A program made the position numbers and the translations under genes. Source: Cycas panzhihuaensis (Eukaryota > Cycadophyta). Taken from it: DNA of 64,000 nt. The number at the start of each line of letters is the position of its first letter. Positions within the stretch are counted from its first letter, which is position 1. Positions 1 to 11,459 of this stretch are shown in pieces. Under the pieces are notes generated by a model. It searched no databases and had not been told where the DNA came from. It saw only the letters and a program-made list of their open reading frames with translations. Location of the stretch: NCBI GenBank assembly GCA_023213395.1, contig CM041465.1:108011741-108075740 (forward strand). The letters run 5' to 3'.

Positions 1-2456
1 ATAAATAAATTCTCGGTAACCTTGTCTTTGCATGTTGTTTCCCAGCTATTGGGAATGGACTCAAGATACATCGACACAGGTTTGTTCAGGTATATGTGCT
101 TACTTTTCTTACTTATGATTGCTAAGGTAATTTAGAATAGTTTGATTGACATATGCCTGCCTACATGCATTCGTTTGAATACCTGTCCATCATGCATGTG
201 CCTAACGGCACCCTTCAGCCTATGACGACTCACAGCGGGGGCATTCATCAGCGAATGCGACACCCCGTATGGCGTACAACCACTCACGATGTCTCCATGG
301 TCTTTCAGGATGCTTTTTCCAGCTTGTTTGTTCTTGTTACCGCATGCCACTTATGTTGCAAACCCTTCCTAAGCCTGGTTTAACCCTTAGTTAGGGCTCT
401 TTGCACCATTATGAGTGCTTGCCCGTGGCCTAAACCTTCTCCTGATTGATGTACTTCATGCTTAGTTTTTTGACCTTACCAAAAACCTGATTTTTATGCT
501 TTATTTTTCTCTTTTTTGAATTTCGGTGCATCATGGTAAACTAGGCATCGCGGAGTTCTTGCGCGGTACCACCTGAGTTTACCGCAGACGATCGCTTAAA
601 ATTTAAAGAGAAACCACGACGATGGCCGTTTTTTCGAGCCGCGTGGCTCCATACGATTGGAGGCGCCCCAAGGCCCTCAACGTTCACTTGCTATGCCCAA
701 GGCATAAAAGCCTTTTTCTTACTCATTTGATTCATTCTTCACTTCATTTTTCAAGTTTTCTAAAGCAACTTCTCCACAAAGAGACAAGGCAAAGAAACAG
801 TGAACAAGAGAACTTCTTCTATAGCAGTGGGACAGAGGTGAAGTGGGCCATTACCAGCTGGAGTTGCATGGCCATTGCTGCCCCTCACAGAGCTCCATCA
901 AGCACCACTCCTCTCCACAAATACCCAAAGCTTCAAGAGGGTTTCTTCACCAAAAGACCACCTCAAAGACCCATCTTCAAGCTCTCAACTTGCATGAAGC
1001 TCTACTCTTCTACTCTCTTGCAAAAGACATTCAACACCACCTCTTAGACATTGTTTGGGCTCCTCCAAGTGGCCAAGCACTTGCATGCACTTATTCTCCT
1101 CTATGCAAGGTATTTATTGTCTCTTGTTGGTGCTTTTTTGCTTGTTTTCTTCATTGTTTTACTCGCAAATACTTTCCTCCCTTTTGCATGCACTTCCTTT
1201 GAGTTTCTCTTGGCCGTTTGATGCAAGTAATCTTAGTGGTTGTGGCTTACTAGAGTGCTGCCCTAGGTTAGGCATATTTTCTTGTATTTCCTTGAAACCC
1301 ATCCTCTTCCTCTTAGCTTCTTCTTCCACCATTTCCTAAGCTAGCCGGCATAAAGGGTTTTCACGAGGATTTGAGGGAGATAGGCGGGGTTCCGTCCCCC
1401 ATTGCCGTCCTTCTCCCCAAGGGTTCTGTCCCTTATCCTCTCTCCCTTTAGCATCCGTGCTTTCTTAGGAAACGGAGCTAGAGAAGCCTTGGAGAGTTGG
1501 GGTTGAGGTTCCCTCTTGGTGTAGGAAATTTGTTACTACATGACTCATCTTGTTGCATGCTAGCACTGTTTTCCCTATACCCTGTGGAGACCTCTCGTGG
1601 GTGAGTTAGCCATCCCGAGGCTACACCCAAGTCCCTTTTAGTGCGTTTTATGGTGTACGACAGTCCGTATATTTATTGTGCGGCTTTGTTTCATTTTCAT
1701 TGTATGATGGTGCTTAACTACATCTTTTTAGCTTAGTTGATTTCATTTTCAGTACATACATATATATATTGTCGTGCTTTGTAGCCTCTCTCCCGAGAGG
1801 AGAGCGTTCTTTCCATTTATGCGCAGGGTCGTTTAAGAGGGAGTGGTGCACGAGATCAACCCTTTGTCGGTCGGCTCTCGCACGGACGGAGAGGAGGAGC
1901 GCAACCGAGGAGGGGAGCCTGCGTTTCTACTCGGACGCCGTATCCAGGTATTTTCCACGTATCTCTCGTATTTTCTTTATGCTTTTATGTCTCTTTGCAT
2001 TTACTTTGATAGGTAAAGGAATATAAAAGAAAAAGGAAAAAATAACTGTTTATTTTACATTTGCTTTCTCGTGTTACTTTATTACATTGCATAACGTAGT
2101 AGTAGAGGACCCATTTACCTGCACCCCTTAGCTGCACTTACACCATCCCCTTTTTCACATTTGGTTGGTTGCCCCCCTCGTCGCCTTCTCGTTGCCTTGA
2201 GAAGCCGCGACGTGCGAGGTTCCTTTTCCCTTCCCGGCCATCCGAAGGGTAGGAAGGTCTCGCCTTGCACGGCCACCTGGAAGCAACCAGGCACCTTGCG
2301 ATCCGTGCAGCGCTCCGGCAAGACGGACGTCCTGCGAGGTATGATCCTCGCTTTCTAGCTTGCTTAGCATATTGTTTTTTTATGCCCTTCCCTGCTAGAC
2401 GTTGGGTCATTGCCCCGCGGAGAGCATTTCACATGTCTTTCTCCTTCAATCTATGA
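1..2456 (+). repeat. Partial long LTR of a Tat-like gypsy element (K)
   Basis: This GC-rich, CpG-bearing block is non-coding LTR sequence related to the 5' LTR of element G. Matching landmarks occur in the same order. CCCAGCTATTGGGAATGGAC near 40 resembles CCAGCTACCGAGAATGGAC near 51180. The TATA-like GGCATAAAAG at 701 resembles GGGCATGAAAA at 51891. TTAGCCATCCCGAGGCT near 1606 resembles ATAGCCATTCTGAGGCT near 52836. Several short frames (for example 622-1047, 1769-2026) have no recognisable product and fall in this LTR. The left end is cut by the window. The right end is placed where composition drops to AT-rich, so it is approximate. It is either the 3' LTR of an element lying to the left or a truncated copy. 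Confidence 0.6.
701..712 (+). promoter_or_regulatory. TATA-like box of LTR K
   Basis: GGCATAAAAGCC followed about 20 bases on by a CT-rich stretch (TTCATTCTTCACTTCAT) is the usual layout of an LTR core promoter. The equivalent position of the related LTR G carries GGGCATGAAAA (51891-51901), so the site is conserved between the copies. Confidence 0.45.
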
Positions 2457-3378
2457 GTCTCTTCATAGTATGTATTCTATGATTCCCTAACTATGATTGG
2501 AGCTTCTCTAACCTAACCCTAGACTTTGACATCTTACGACCCTATCTTAGATTTCAAAGGTCTACTTTTCTCATGACTTTGTGCTAGGCTCTTAGTCCAC
2601 TATTCATTGTGGTTTAAGATATTATATGGCTTAATGGTTGTAGGTCTACTTAGAATGGATAGACTCTCTTTGGATGAATCTTGAAGGTAGACAATAGAGC
2701 TTCTTTCTTATAGTTACAAAGGACCTTCTTTCATAAACCTCGCCAACTAAAAACCTTCTCCTTTAATCTCTTTACAGTAGTTAAACATCTTTTTTATGTG
2801 TTGTAATTTCTATTAATAAATTATCTTTTCATTATAAGGCCATATAAATAGAATTCCTTCCTTTATGGCATTTTTTTAAGAGAAACAATGAACTTTGAGA
2901 ACTAACTTCTAAATTCACCAATCTAATTTCTCAATGGTTTTTAGTCACAAACCAAAACCCTTGAAGGTATAGAGTCAATATTTCAACCAATAATTCATAT
3001 TCATAAAAAATAATCTCATTACCAATTTTAGATTTCATACATCATCTCTTTCTAGGTTCACAAAATAACCAATTTCTTCACATAGTAAAGATTAACTAGC
3101 AATGTCTTCACACATCACCCTAAATTTTAATATCATCAACCAAAGACTTCATAAAACCCTATTTCAAAAACTTTTCCTTATAACAAAGTAAGGTAATAGA
3201 ATTACCTGGTATAAATTTTGTCTCATATCACCACTTGGCATACCTTGCAACAATGATGACCTTGGGACTTCACCTTCCCAATTCAAATCTTTAATCTAAT
3301 AATTGACTTAATAGAGCCACCTCCTCCTTTGTCAAAAATTTGGTAAATCTATACAACAACACCCCTAACATGCAATCT
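2457..3378. other. AT-rich stretch without a gene
   Basis: No frame here is open beyond chance and no domain is recognisable on either strand. Because a primer-binding site and LTR of a minus-strand copia element lie immediately to the right, this is most simply the untranslated leader of that element (J), truncated on its left by LTR K. Confidence 0.4.
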
Positions 3379-3390
3379 ACTCTAATACCA
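3379..3390 (-). promoter_or_regulatory. Primer-binding site of minus-strand copia J
   Basis: On the minus strand this reads TGGTATTAGAGT, close to TGGTATCAGAGC, the site complementary to the 3' end of initiator tRNA-Met used by plant copia elements. It directly abuts an LTR end (CTAACA on the minus strand). Confidence 0.6.
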
Positions 3391-3740
3391 TGTTAGATTT
3401 TCACATGGAGAGTATTTAACACAAAGCAATAAGATCAATGGGCAAAGCATAAACTGTATTAACTCTACTCATGGATGATTACCTCATAACACTATTATAC
3501 CATAGACTTAAAATAAGTCTTAATGATGACTTGATCCCTACTCTATCTCACATATATATATATATAACATATATGGGAATATGAAGGTGAGATGAGTTAC
3601 ATGTGGGACAAATAACCCTTAACCCACTAATGACACTTCACCTACTAACTGAGCAATGACCTTCTAACTTCTCACATAATTCACATTATAATCTATGACT
3701 CTTAGACCCTAATATAATACTTAGGACTATACATCAATGA
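3391..3740 (-). repeat. 5' LTR of minus-strand copia J
   Basis: Read on the plus strand the block begins TGTTAGATTTTC at the primer-binding site. It lacks homology to the gypsy LTR that resumes near 3750. The outer boundary is uncertain (about 3735-3753), and the matching 3' LTR is not in the window. It appears to have inserted in, and cost part of, the 5' LTR of element A. Confidence 0.45.
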
Positions 3741-3749
3741 CCTTAAGAT

Positions 3750-4015
3750 ACCATGAAACTTGATTATATTAAACATTATCTTCTAAAAAAACATAGTTTG
3801 CCTATACATCTTGTACTTGTTGTATATTACTCCAGAGACTGTGTATATTGTTTTGAGTTACCTCTAGTTGTGAGAGGAATAGAAGCAACCCATCATAATG
3901 AAATGATTATGGTTTTTGCCTCATGGAATTACTGTATTTGGAATGTATGATTAGATGATGTTTAAACATTGTTGCCTCTTATGCCTACTTATACGTGTTG
4001 ATAGGTAGAAGCACA
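3750..4015 (+). repeat. 5' LTR remnant of gypsy A
   Basis: This aligns with 21400-21667: both share a TGTATATTA block, GTTACCTCTAGTT.TGAGAGGA, CAACCCATCATAATGAA and ATTGTTGCCTCTT.TGCCTACT, and both end in a GTAGAA.CACA motif. Only about the last 265 bases remain; the upstream part is replaced by copia LTR J. Confidence 0.75.
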
Positions 4016-4687
4016 CATTGGTTCCTTTGCCATTTTCAACCAAGGATGATTACAATGGGTGAGACTAAGTAAAAACTTTGGGTCCTCTTCTATGCCACCC
4101 AGAGTAGAAGTTCAATTATTCCATGATCAAGGGGAACATTAGGAAAGAGAAAGGATTCAAATAATAATATGAAAACCTAAATCTATAATTACCCTAAGAA
4201 AGTAGGTGGAGAGGTGACCATCTGCACACTTGACAGAGAGGAGAAAGTCGAGAAATAAAGATGAGGAAAATGAGTAAATTATAGGAATAACTAAGATGTG
4301 GGAAAAAGAAGAAAATTTTTATAGGTATATATTATAAGAGGATCCTATAAAATAGGAATCAATGCAAGCAATGTGTATCAAAGGGAATGGTCAGTAAGAT
4401 TCTCCAAAAGAAGAAAATTTTTAGAAAGAAGAAATGCTAATGCCAGAAGAAAATTCCATTAAATTGAGAATACATAGCATAGCCAAACAAGCTTGGAATC
4501 ATCATTTGTTAGAAATTTAAACTCCAAGCCATATAACAAATCCTCTTTTTAAGCTACCAATGGTGAGTCCAAGTAGCAACAAGGGAGGTGCAGTGGGCAG
4601 CAATACATAAATCATAGGGGGGCAAAGTAGGGTATCAGGCAGAGGAAATCAAGTATAACCCTGTACATTATCATATAAAGTGATTCA

Positions 4688-5760
4688 ATGTTTTTAGGCC
4701 CCCAATTTGATGTAACCATAGATTTAGGTGATCATCTAATATTATTTAAGAATATGATCCAAATCAAAAGAATTGTGGATCAAGAAGAAATAAAAGCCTA
4801 TTTTTTTTCAACGTTAAGTGGACCAATAATAGCATGGTTTCAGTATGTAATAGCACAATAATTAAATTGGGATCAATTGTGAAAGTAATTTTTGAATAGA
4901 TTCTAGAAATTAAGAGATCTAATAACCATTCTATAGGTATTAGAGGAGATCCAACAATATCCTAGGGAATTTGTTAATGACTTTAATAGAAGAATGAGAG
5001 TTATCATGAACAAAAAGTAGTCTATGATAGTAATTAATCCTATGTTGGAAATGAAATATTTTATACAAGGATTAATACCACCGCTTAGGGATAAAGTGAT
5101 GCTACATCTGATGAATAGTTATAAACAAGTGAGGGAACTTGTGTTAAAGTTTAAAAGTTCGATGAAATCAGCCTACTCCAAGATAGTGATGCAATCATCA
5201 ATGTATTTTCTAATAACGAGAATTATAACACAACCTATACAAATGTTGCAAATGGGCACCAATCTAGAAATTAAAGTTTTAAGGAAGGAGGTGAAAGCAT
5301 TAAAGTAGCAACCATTAGTTTTCATTCTAGTTAATATACAACAAAATTAGGAGTTTGAGAAGCTACACACAGAGTTTTTGTATTTAAGACTTGAAAAATC
5401 AAGGGAGAATATCTGGTGTTTCCCACATTGCAATCAGTAAGGGTACCTAAAAAGAAGCATATAGGATTAATGAAATGGTGTGATAATTATTGGATAAATA
5501 ACCATAATACATGGGAATGCTATTTTAGAACAAAAAATAATGAAGGTAAAATTCATAATATATATTCACAAAGAATGAAACATGGAATATCAAAGTAACA
5601 TAAAGGAAAAATGAGACAAATTCATTATTTTCTATGTCAAAGATAGGGGAAATATAGATCAGAATGTCTATTAGAAAAGAAAGGAGGAGAATTCATTTGT
5701 AAAGAATGTGGACCAACAAACCACAAATGGGAGAACTACCTAAAGAATAATAAAATTTAA
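4688..5760 (+). pseudogene. Decayed Gag of gypsy A
   Basis: Gag would form the nucleocapsid of the virus-like particle. From 4688 the frame reads a typical gypsy Gag core (GDHLILFKNMIQ, then STLSGPIIAWFQ), continuing at 5024-5308 as FIQGLIPPLRDKV and QVRELVLKFK. Zinc-knuckle remnants follow: WCDNYWINNHNTWEC at 5476-5520, CQR*GKYRSEC at 5635, and CKECGPTNHKWENY at 5698-5739. In the last one the final Cys is Tyr (TGC to TAC). Several tag/taa stops and frame changes break it. The true start is unclear; 4688 is the first Met of the recognisable core. Confidence 0.65.
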
Positions 5761-6099
5761 AATACAAATTTGGTAGATATGGTTCTGGACTAGGAAAAGA
5801 CAACATATTTGCTAATGTATAATAGTAGATCAATGGGACCTCCTCCTCAATATAATATTTCAGATCTGATAGTGGAGAAATAGTGATTATAGGAAGTAGT
5901 AAAAATCCTTCAAGATGCCACAGGAGAAGCACAATAAGAAGAATCATAATAAGAGAGATTTAAAGGCCTACACTATAAGACGAGAATAGAAAAATCATAA
6001 GAAGGTATGAATCTATAGCAATAGTTACAAACTATAAAAGACATACTTACTAAATTAGGAGTATCAATTCATATATCAGTGGTATTTAAATAGTAGGAA

Positions 6100-6417
6100 G
6101 TGGGGTACTTCCAACTATTAGCACTAGAACAAATTAAAAAACTAGTACTGAGGGCTATAAAGGATACAGGAGTAGACTGCAGAGTTGTAATGATGGTCTT
6201 TAGAACAACTTTGTATAAAACTATTATGGATGGAGGCTTGGGAGTGAATGTATTACCTGAATCTTCATGGATAGCCTTGGGAAGGCTCAATGTGGCTGCC
6301 CTAGATTATTCTATTAGGTTATTTAATCAATTACAAGTAAATCCTATGGGAATATTATTAAATGTTCTAGTAACTGTAGCAAAGGTTACTGTATTATCAG
6401 ATTTTATGGTAGTTTGA
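6100..6417 (+). pseudogene. Retropepsin fragment of gypsy A
   Basis: This open stretch encodes an aspartic protease domain that would cleave the gypsy polyprotein. The catalytic motif MDGGLGVNVLPESSW lies at about 6226-6270, with the DGG form of the active site intact. The downstream MGILLNVLVTVAKVTVLSDF block matches the flap and C-terminal half. It lies between Gag and the position where RT would begin. It is open only locally; both sides carry stops. Confidence 0.7.
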
Positions 6418-7450
6418 ATGTAAGATTAAAGAAAGAATTATCTGGCCTTGTTTGAGTGACCTTAGCTATTAGCAACGGAGTTAATCCAAGATTGGGGAAA
6501 TTATATATTCACTCTTTCAGTAGGAGAAAAGATCGTAACTTTTTCCTTGTATTTGGATAGATCTTAGATAGAGAAAATTGAAGACGAAGGCCTATCTTCT
6601 TCCATAATAGCAACCACAGAATCTATAGTAAGTCCTTATTCTAAAACAACTTTTCAAATACAATCCATATTACTAAATAGCCCTTCATCATTTTATATGT
6701 TGAATTGTCTTTATAATATTTGGAAGAAAATAGAACTAGCCTTGTTCTATCATTTGGAATTTTACATAGATTCTTTAAAAGAAGAGGGAGAAGAAAAAAC
6801 ACAACCTGAGTTACCGCAAGTAGAAAAAAATATATAAGGGAAATTAGCTTCCATATTCTATAAATTACCTAAGTATGATGGTTGTCTAGAACAAGCAAAA
6901 AAACACCTAGAACAATGTATTAATATAATAAAGAATAAATGGCATTAACAATTTTGGTATCTTATGTTTCCCTATCTTGTAGTAGGCTAAGCTCGATTAT
7001 GGTATGATGTATATGCATAAAATTTTGGTTCCTAAAAAGAAATAAGAAAGAACTTTTTTATTAGGTTTCAAAAACATGAATTTCATTTACTCTAGAATAG
7101 GGATAATCCCCACTTACATGTATAAAATTGTGTTTAGAAGTGGATAATGGAGGGAATTCCCAATAAAGATTAGACTCAATATTGTGGGGGACTTTTAAGG
7201 GAATTTCCATTGTCTGGTATAACTCATGCAAAAAAATAAAATTGATAAAATAGGATTCAATGGTATTTCTACTAGACTTTCATATATTATAGCCAAAATG
7301 AACACATTAAGGGAATCTTGCAAATATTAAAGGAATAAACTTTGGAAAAGGAAAAACATTATTTTTAGATTGAGGTTGAAAAGAAAGGGAATATTTAGTA
7401 AGAAGCATAATTTATTCTTCCAAGTTATCCTACATTAGAATACAGAAAAT
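6418..7450 (+). other. Degenerate protease-RT linker of gypsy A
   Basis: This stretch continues the pol region of A to the copia D insertion point, but stops and frameshifts occur every few dozen codons and I recognise no domain. RT proper begins on the far side of copia D, at about 15300. Confidence 0.4.
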
Positions 7451-7900
7451 TGTTAGGATTATTAATGTCAGTTTTATTTAATTATTATGTTATATTTATG
7501 TCACGTGTAAATAAACATTTAAGTGATTCAAAGGTTTAAAGTTAAGAGTTAATGTTACTTTTTAATTATTATGTAAAGGTCATTGAAATGCACAACTGCC
7601 CATTTCAACGAACCTTTCTTATTATTAGTACCCTCTTCTAGATTCAAGGAGGTGGTTCTGTGAATCTAAGAGGTTGTCCAAAGCTTGTTTCAAAGGATGG
7701 TCTTTTGTATTTAGAGAGTATTTTTATTAAGATTTTTATCTAGTTTCTGATATTAATGAAATCATAGATTAGGAGGTGGTTTTTCTTCCCAAGAAGGGGT
7801 TTTCCACCTAGCAAAACCTGTGTACATGTGCAATGTCTATTTACCTATGATTTTCTATCTTCTTGATCCTATGACATTGTGCATGATACCTCTTCTTTCA
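7451..7900 (+). repeat. 5' LTR of copia D
   Basis: It starts TGTTAGGATT and ends TTCTTTCA directly before the primer-binding site. It is highly similar to 14694-15140, including CAACTGCCCATTTCAAC and GATTAGGAGGTGGTTTTTC. Confidence 0.9.
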
Positions 7901-7912
7901 TGGTATCACAGC
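7901..7912 (+). promoter_or_regulatory. Primer-binding site of copia D
   Basis: TGGTATCACAGC begins on the base after the LTR end and differs by one base from the initiator tRNA-Met site TGGTATCAGAGC. Confidence 0.8.
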
Positions 7913-7974
7913 ACTCTTGGAGTTGTCCTAGACTGTGTTCTACAGAGTTTAAGATTTTGATCTCTTAACTTAAA

Positions 7975-8335
7975 CTATTTTTTTCTTCACTGCCAATTCA
8001 ACAGTATCTACAATCTTAAACAAGACATAAGTAATTCCCTTTCCCATGCTAGTTTGAAGATCTCTTATAACCTGAACTGCTTCCACATTTAGCTCAGAAG
8101 GTTTGAATCCAATGAACATTTGATAGAGTTCTTCATCCTTCATATCAACTGGAAGATTACAAATGAATGCAGTCTACTTGCTATCATAGATTGAATTATT
8201 TTCTCCTTTCAGTTTCTTGGATGGAGGTCATGCCCTATCTATACGAATGTGATGTCTGCTAAACTCCACCATGTTCGACAAGCTATCGACAAATATAGTT
8301 TGCTGTAGCTACTTCTCATCATTAAATGATGCCTC
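7975..8335 (-). pseudogene. RBM34/Nop12-like RRM protein fragment
   Basis: On the minus strand one frame reads the end of a first RRM (VEFSRHHIRIDRA), the linker PPSKKLKGENNSIYDSK, then a second RRM. The second RRM has RNP2-like AFICNLPVDMKDEELYQMF and RNP1-like GKGITYVLF, and ends AVKKK. This layout matches plant RNA-binding protein 34-like proteins, nucleolar RRM proteins related to yeast Nop12. I recall the family pattern NHIRVDRACPP, KKLKGE, VGNLPFDVKDEE and GKGIAYVLF for this segment. The stretch is contiguous with no visible intron. Only two or three stops break it: tga where Cys/Arg is expected and tag after DSK. It lies antisense within the leader of copia D, 60 bases from the primer-binding site, and is either a processed host-gene fragment captured by D or a later insertion. 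Confidence 0.65.
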
Positions 8336-8359
8336 CGTAATAACTATATCTGCCCTCCC

Positions 8360-8930
8360 TAAACTGCTGTATCATCAATCTCCATTCCAAGTCAAAAAGC
8401 CCTCTAGTTACTCTTGACATTTTAGAGAGCTATTCTGGTCACAGAAGTCCACCATGAAAAACAAGCAAACCCCAAAAATTCAAAGGCAAGACTGTAACTA
8501 AAAGTATTCCCCTCATTGTTCTCAGTGCCTTTCTATAATTTTTTTTTGAACCACGGGCAAAACAAACTTCCCAAAAATTTGGCTAAACTCTATAATTGCC
8601 GACTCTTCCCAATCTATGTGAGTTAAGATTAGGATATTTGTTGAAACAGTTACCCTTAGTTTGTTGTTTTGAAGGAGTTTTGGAGGAATTTCTTATGTAA
8701 TTGCAATAGAGTATGGCATCTAAACTGGGAAACTTCTTTATATAATATACAACATACCTCAACTCCTTTATTCTAGTCAATAGGATTGAGCACAGTCTGG
8801 TCCCCATTCCTATCTTAGCTTCCAATCCCTATGGGGTTTGAACATTGGTAGCGCTAGCACTAGCATTGACCAGGGCACGTCCCACCAAACTTTCAACTAA
8901 GGAAGTTGTTTTTTAATTGGACATCTTCAA
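8360..8930 (-). pseudogene. Unidentified minus-strand frame in copia D leader
   Basis: A minus-strand frame beginning near 8926 (MSN, stop, KTTSLVESLVGRALVNA) runs through MEAKIGMGTRLCSILLTRIK at 8825. It stays open to 8583 and continues after one stop as PNFWEVCFARGSKKNYRKA and LKMSRVTRGLFDLEW toward 8360. That is roughly 180 codons with few stops, less decayed than neighbouring pol. I recognise no family. It is head-to-tail with the RRM fragment downstream and may be part of the same captured transcript, or a chance AT-rich frame. Confidence 0.3.
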
Positions 8931-9230
8931 ATATTGAAGACTATGCTCTAGGCCAACCTGTGGTCACTATGAATCCTATAAGAAGAAGGCTTCATCTTGA
9001 GACAACCCAGAGAAGCCGTTGAGAGACGCCAACAATTACCTACACTCAACCGAAGAACCCTCGCAGCCTATAACTAGACGAAGTCAGAAACATAGTGGCG
9101 CCATGGAGAGAATGACTAGGTAGGTAGGGTTTTAACCTTACCCCTCCTTAGACCCCAATCATCTATCAAATCCCCTTTTATTTTATAAAACAAATATCTT
9201 CGTCAGGTACACCCACGCTTTTTTTTTTCA

Positions 9231-9284
9231 ATATATATATATACATATATATGTATATATATACATATATATGTATATATATAC

Positions 9285-9319
<35 letters not shown>

Positions 9320-9337
9320 TGTATGTATATATATACA

Positions 9338-9416
<79 letters not shown>
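9231..9416. repeat. TA / TATG / CATA microsatellite with inverted symmetry
   Basis: TA-rich units alternate with ACATATATATGT, then a run of ATGT repeats (about 9291-9330). A TA core follows, then a run of ACAT repeats (about 9337-9366), ending in about 25 TA units. The ATGT and ACAT runs are reverse complements flanking a short centre, so the block can fold into a hairpin. Any reading frame across it is a repeat artefact. Confidence 0.9.
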
Positions 9417-9419
<3 letters not shown>

Positions 9420-10690
9420 TTAGATTAATAACATTTGATTTTAACCCTTTCCTTTTTTATTCTTAAACATTATAACATTTAGCTTATAAATTGAAATAAA
9501 CCCTTTCCTCTTTATATTTAATTTCATTCTTATTACATTCCCCCCCCCACACCTTATTAATTCCTTTTTATTACATTCGATTTACCTTTTTAATATTAAC
9601 CCTTCCTTCTTTACATTTATAACTTCATTCTTATTACATTCCTTAATTTTCTCATTATAATTGATATATAAACAAAATCCTCTTATACTTTTAAAATTAA
9701 CACTCTACCTTCATTATTTTTAATCAATACACCACTCCTTAATTACATTTCAAATTAAGCCAAACTAGCTTTAGGGTAAAATTTCTTCAACATTATTTTC
9801 ATCTTAAGGTAATTAAATAAATCAACTACTATATACAATACATGTATTGATTAGGACATTAACCTTTCTTTATTTTTTTTATCACCCTCACTATAGTGTT
9901 CCCCCCTATAACATAATACCGCTTTAATATATTAATATTTTTTCTAATTAAATTCTCTTTTATAATCAATAAAAACTTTTTATAAACTTCATTAAATGTT
10001 TAGGAATTAAATCTCTTTCAACACTAGAATTATAGTTATGTTTTTTTATTCTTATTGATTTAATAAATAAATCAATAAAATTTTCTTTCAAATTAATATA
10101 TTTTTTCTGCATTATTATTGCTTACTAATCAATAATAGTAAAATAATAATCTTTTTTATTATTCTATAAAAACAGAATCTAAACACTCAAATTATAAAGT
10201 AAACACTTGGTTTATTAAGGGGGACTATTTATTCTTTTAAGAAAAAGAGGAACAGGTAATATTTTTTAGAGGAAAATTATTCATTCATTTTACTATAATT
10301 TTTAGTTTTTAATCATGCATGTGAAATATTAATCTGATATTTGGTAACTTTTTTAAGTGATTATTTTTTTACCTACACTTATATCCTTCAATCTCCAATC
10401 AAATCCTACAATTCCTAATATGGCTGTAATGCTAGATATAACCACTTACATTCCAATTCTAGTTTTCACCAGCTAAAACTATGCTAACTCGAGGAATCAC
10501 ATATCCCATTAGCTTAAATAGCAAAAGATATGGCGATATGTAACAAGTGAATTTAAAAAACCAACTGACACAACCTTAGAAAGCTATATGGTATATCTGA
10601 TGAACTCAGATTCATCCCTAGGCACCATCTTGAACTCACTTTCACCAGAAATCAATTAGCAGTTTTTTAAAACGATGATCTAGCCATTGT
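9417..10690. other. AT-rich leader of copia D
   Basis: No gene or domain is visible. The sequence is about three-quarters A+T with short homopolymers (for example a C-run at 9541). It belongs to the long untranslated region between the primer-binding site and gag of copia D; the first recognisable Gag codons are at about 10690. Confidence 0.5.
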
Positions 10691-11440
10691 CTCAAACACT
10701 CTGAAAGAAAAATATGGTAAAGTCGATACACGTCAACTGGCTATCTTAGAACAATAATTATATAACCTTAATTATGATGATTTTTCCAAAGTTAAAGATT
10801 TTTTATGTAAAATTCAACTAATTAATAAAGACCTAGGTAACTGTATTAAATTTAAAACTAAAGTAGGTGATACCAAACAAATAGTCACTCATGCTAAAGA
10901 CAACGATATGCTCGTTCATCTTGCAATAAATAAATTACCAAAATATTTTAATTTTTTTAAAACAACCAAACAACAATTGGCAATCCTCCTATAACTTTTA
11001 ATCTATTAACAAACCAACTGATAGAACATTAAATGATTTTAATTCAGACATGTATATTAAAAGATCCTTCCTAGGCTTTGTTTTCCAAAACTAAGCCATA
11101 AAATAAAAGCAAACATCAAAACAACTTTAATAGTAATCCAAAATTTCAGAAACCTCATAGAGGTTTACCACCTAACTTGTAAAACAATATTAAGTATTCT
11201 AGTCCTTCTAAATATCAGAACACTTCTAATTAGTCCTTTCCTAATCGAAACAATGTAAATCCTTCTCAGAACACTAGTTATGCCTATTGTCATAAAAGAG
11301 GCCACACTATTGATATCTGTAGAAGTAGAATAGCTTTGGAAGCATGAAAAGCTTTTAAGGGATTGTGAAACTGACGTCAATCCTGACCACAAAATCAACA
11401 ACAAACTCATAATAGTTCTCTATTGGCAATAACTTCTGCA
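10690..11440 (+). pseudogene. Decayed Gag of copia D
   Basis: The frame reads LKEKYGKVDTRQLAILEQ, stop, LYNLNYDDFSKVKDFLCKIQ, a copia Gag (UBN2-like) core. A zinc knuckle is visible at about 11278-11322 as Y-A-Y-C-H-K-R-G-H-T-I-D-I-C: a CX2CX4HX4C box whose first Cys has become Tyr by a G-to-A change. Frameshifts separate the core from the knuckle. Gag would package the element RNA. Confidence 0.65.
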
Positions 11441-11459
11441 TTTGTTGCCCTAACTAATC

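Noticed and set aside
622-1339. Overlapping plus-strand frames of 94-141 codons
   Set aside because: They lie downstream of the TATA-like box of LTR K in CT-rich, LTR-like sequence and have no recognisable family.
1769-2456. GC-rich frames on both strands, possible host gene
   Set aside because: Several overlapping frames on both strands are open because the segment is GC-rich; none resembles a known protein, and the block belongs to the LTR.
2640-3370. Minus-strand frame with some protein-like text
   Set aside because: About 16 stops in 245 codons is what random AT-rich sequence gives, and no motif is recognisable.
9178-9466. Frames reading MYVCMYV and YIHTYIHT repeats
   Set aside because: Artefacts of the TA/ATGT microsatellite.
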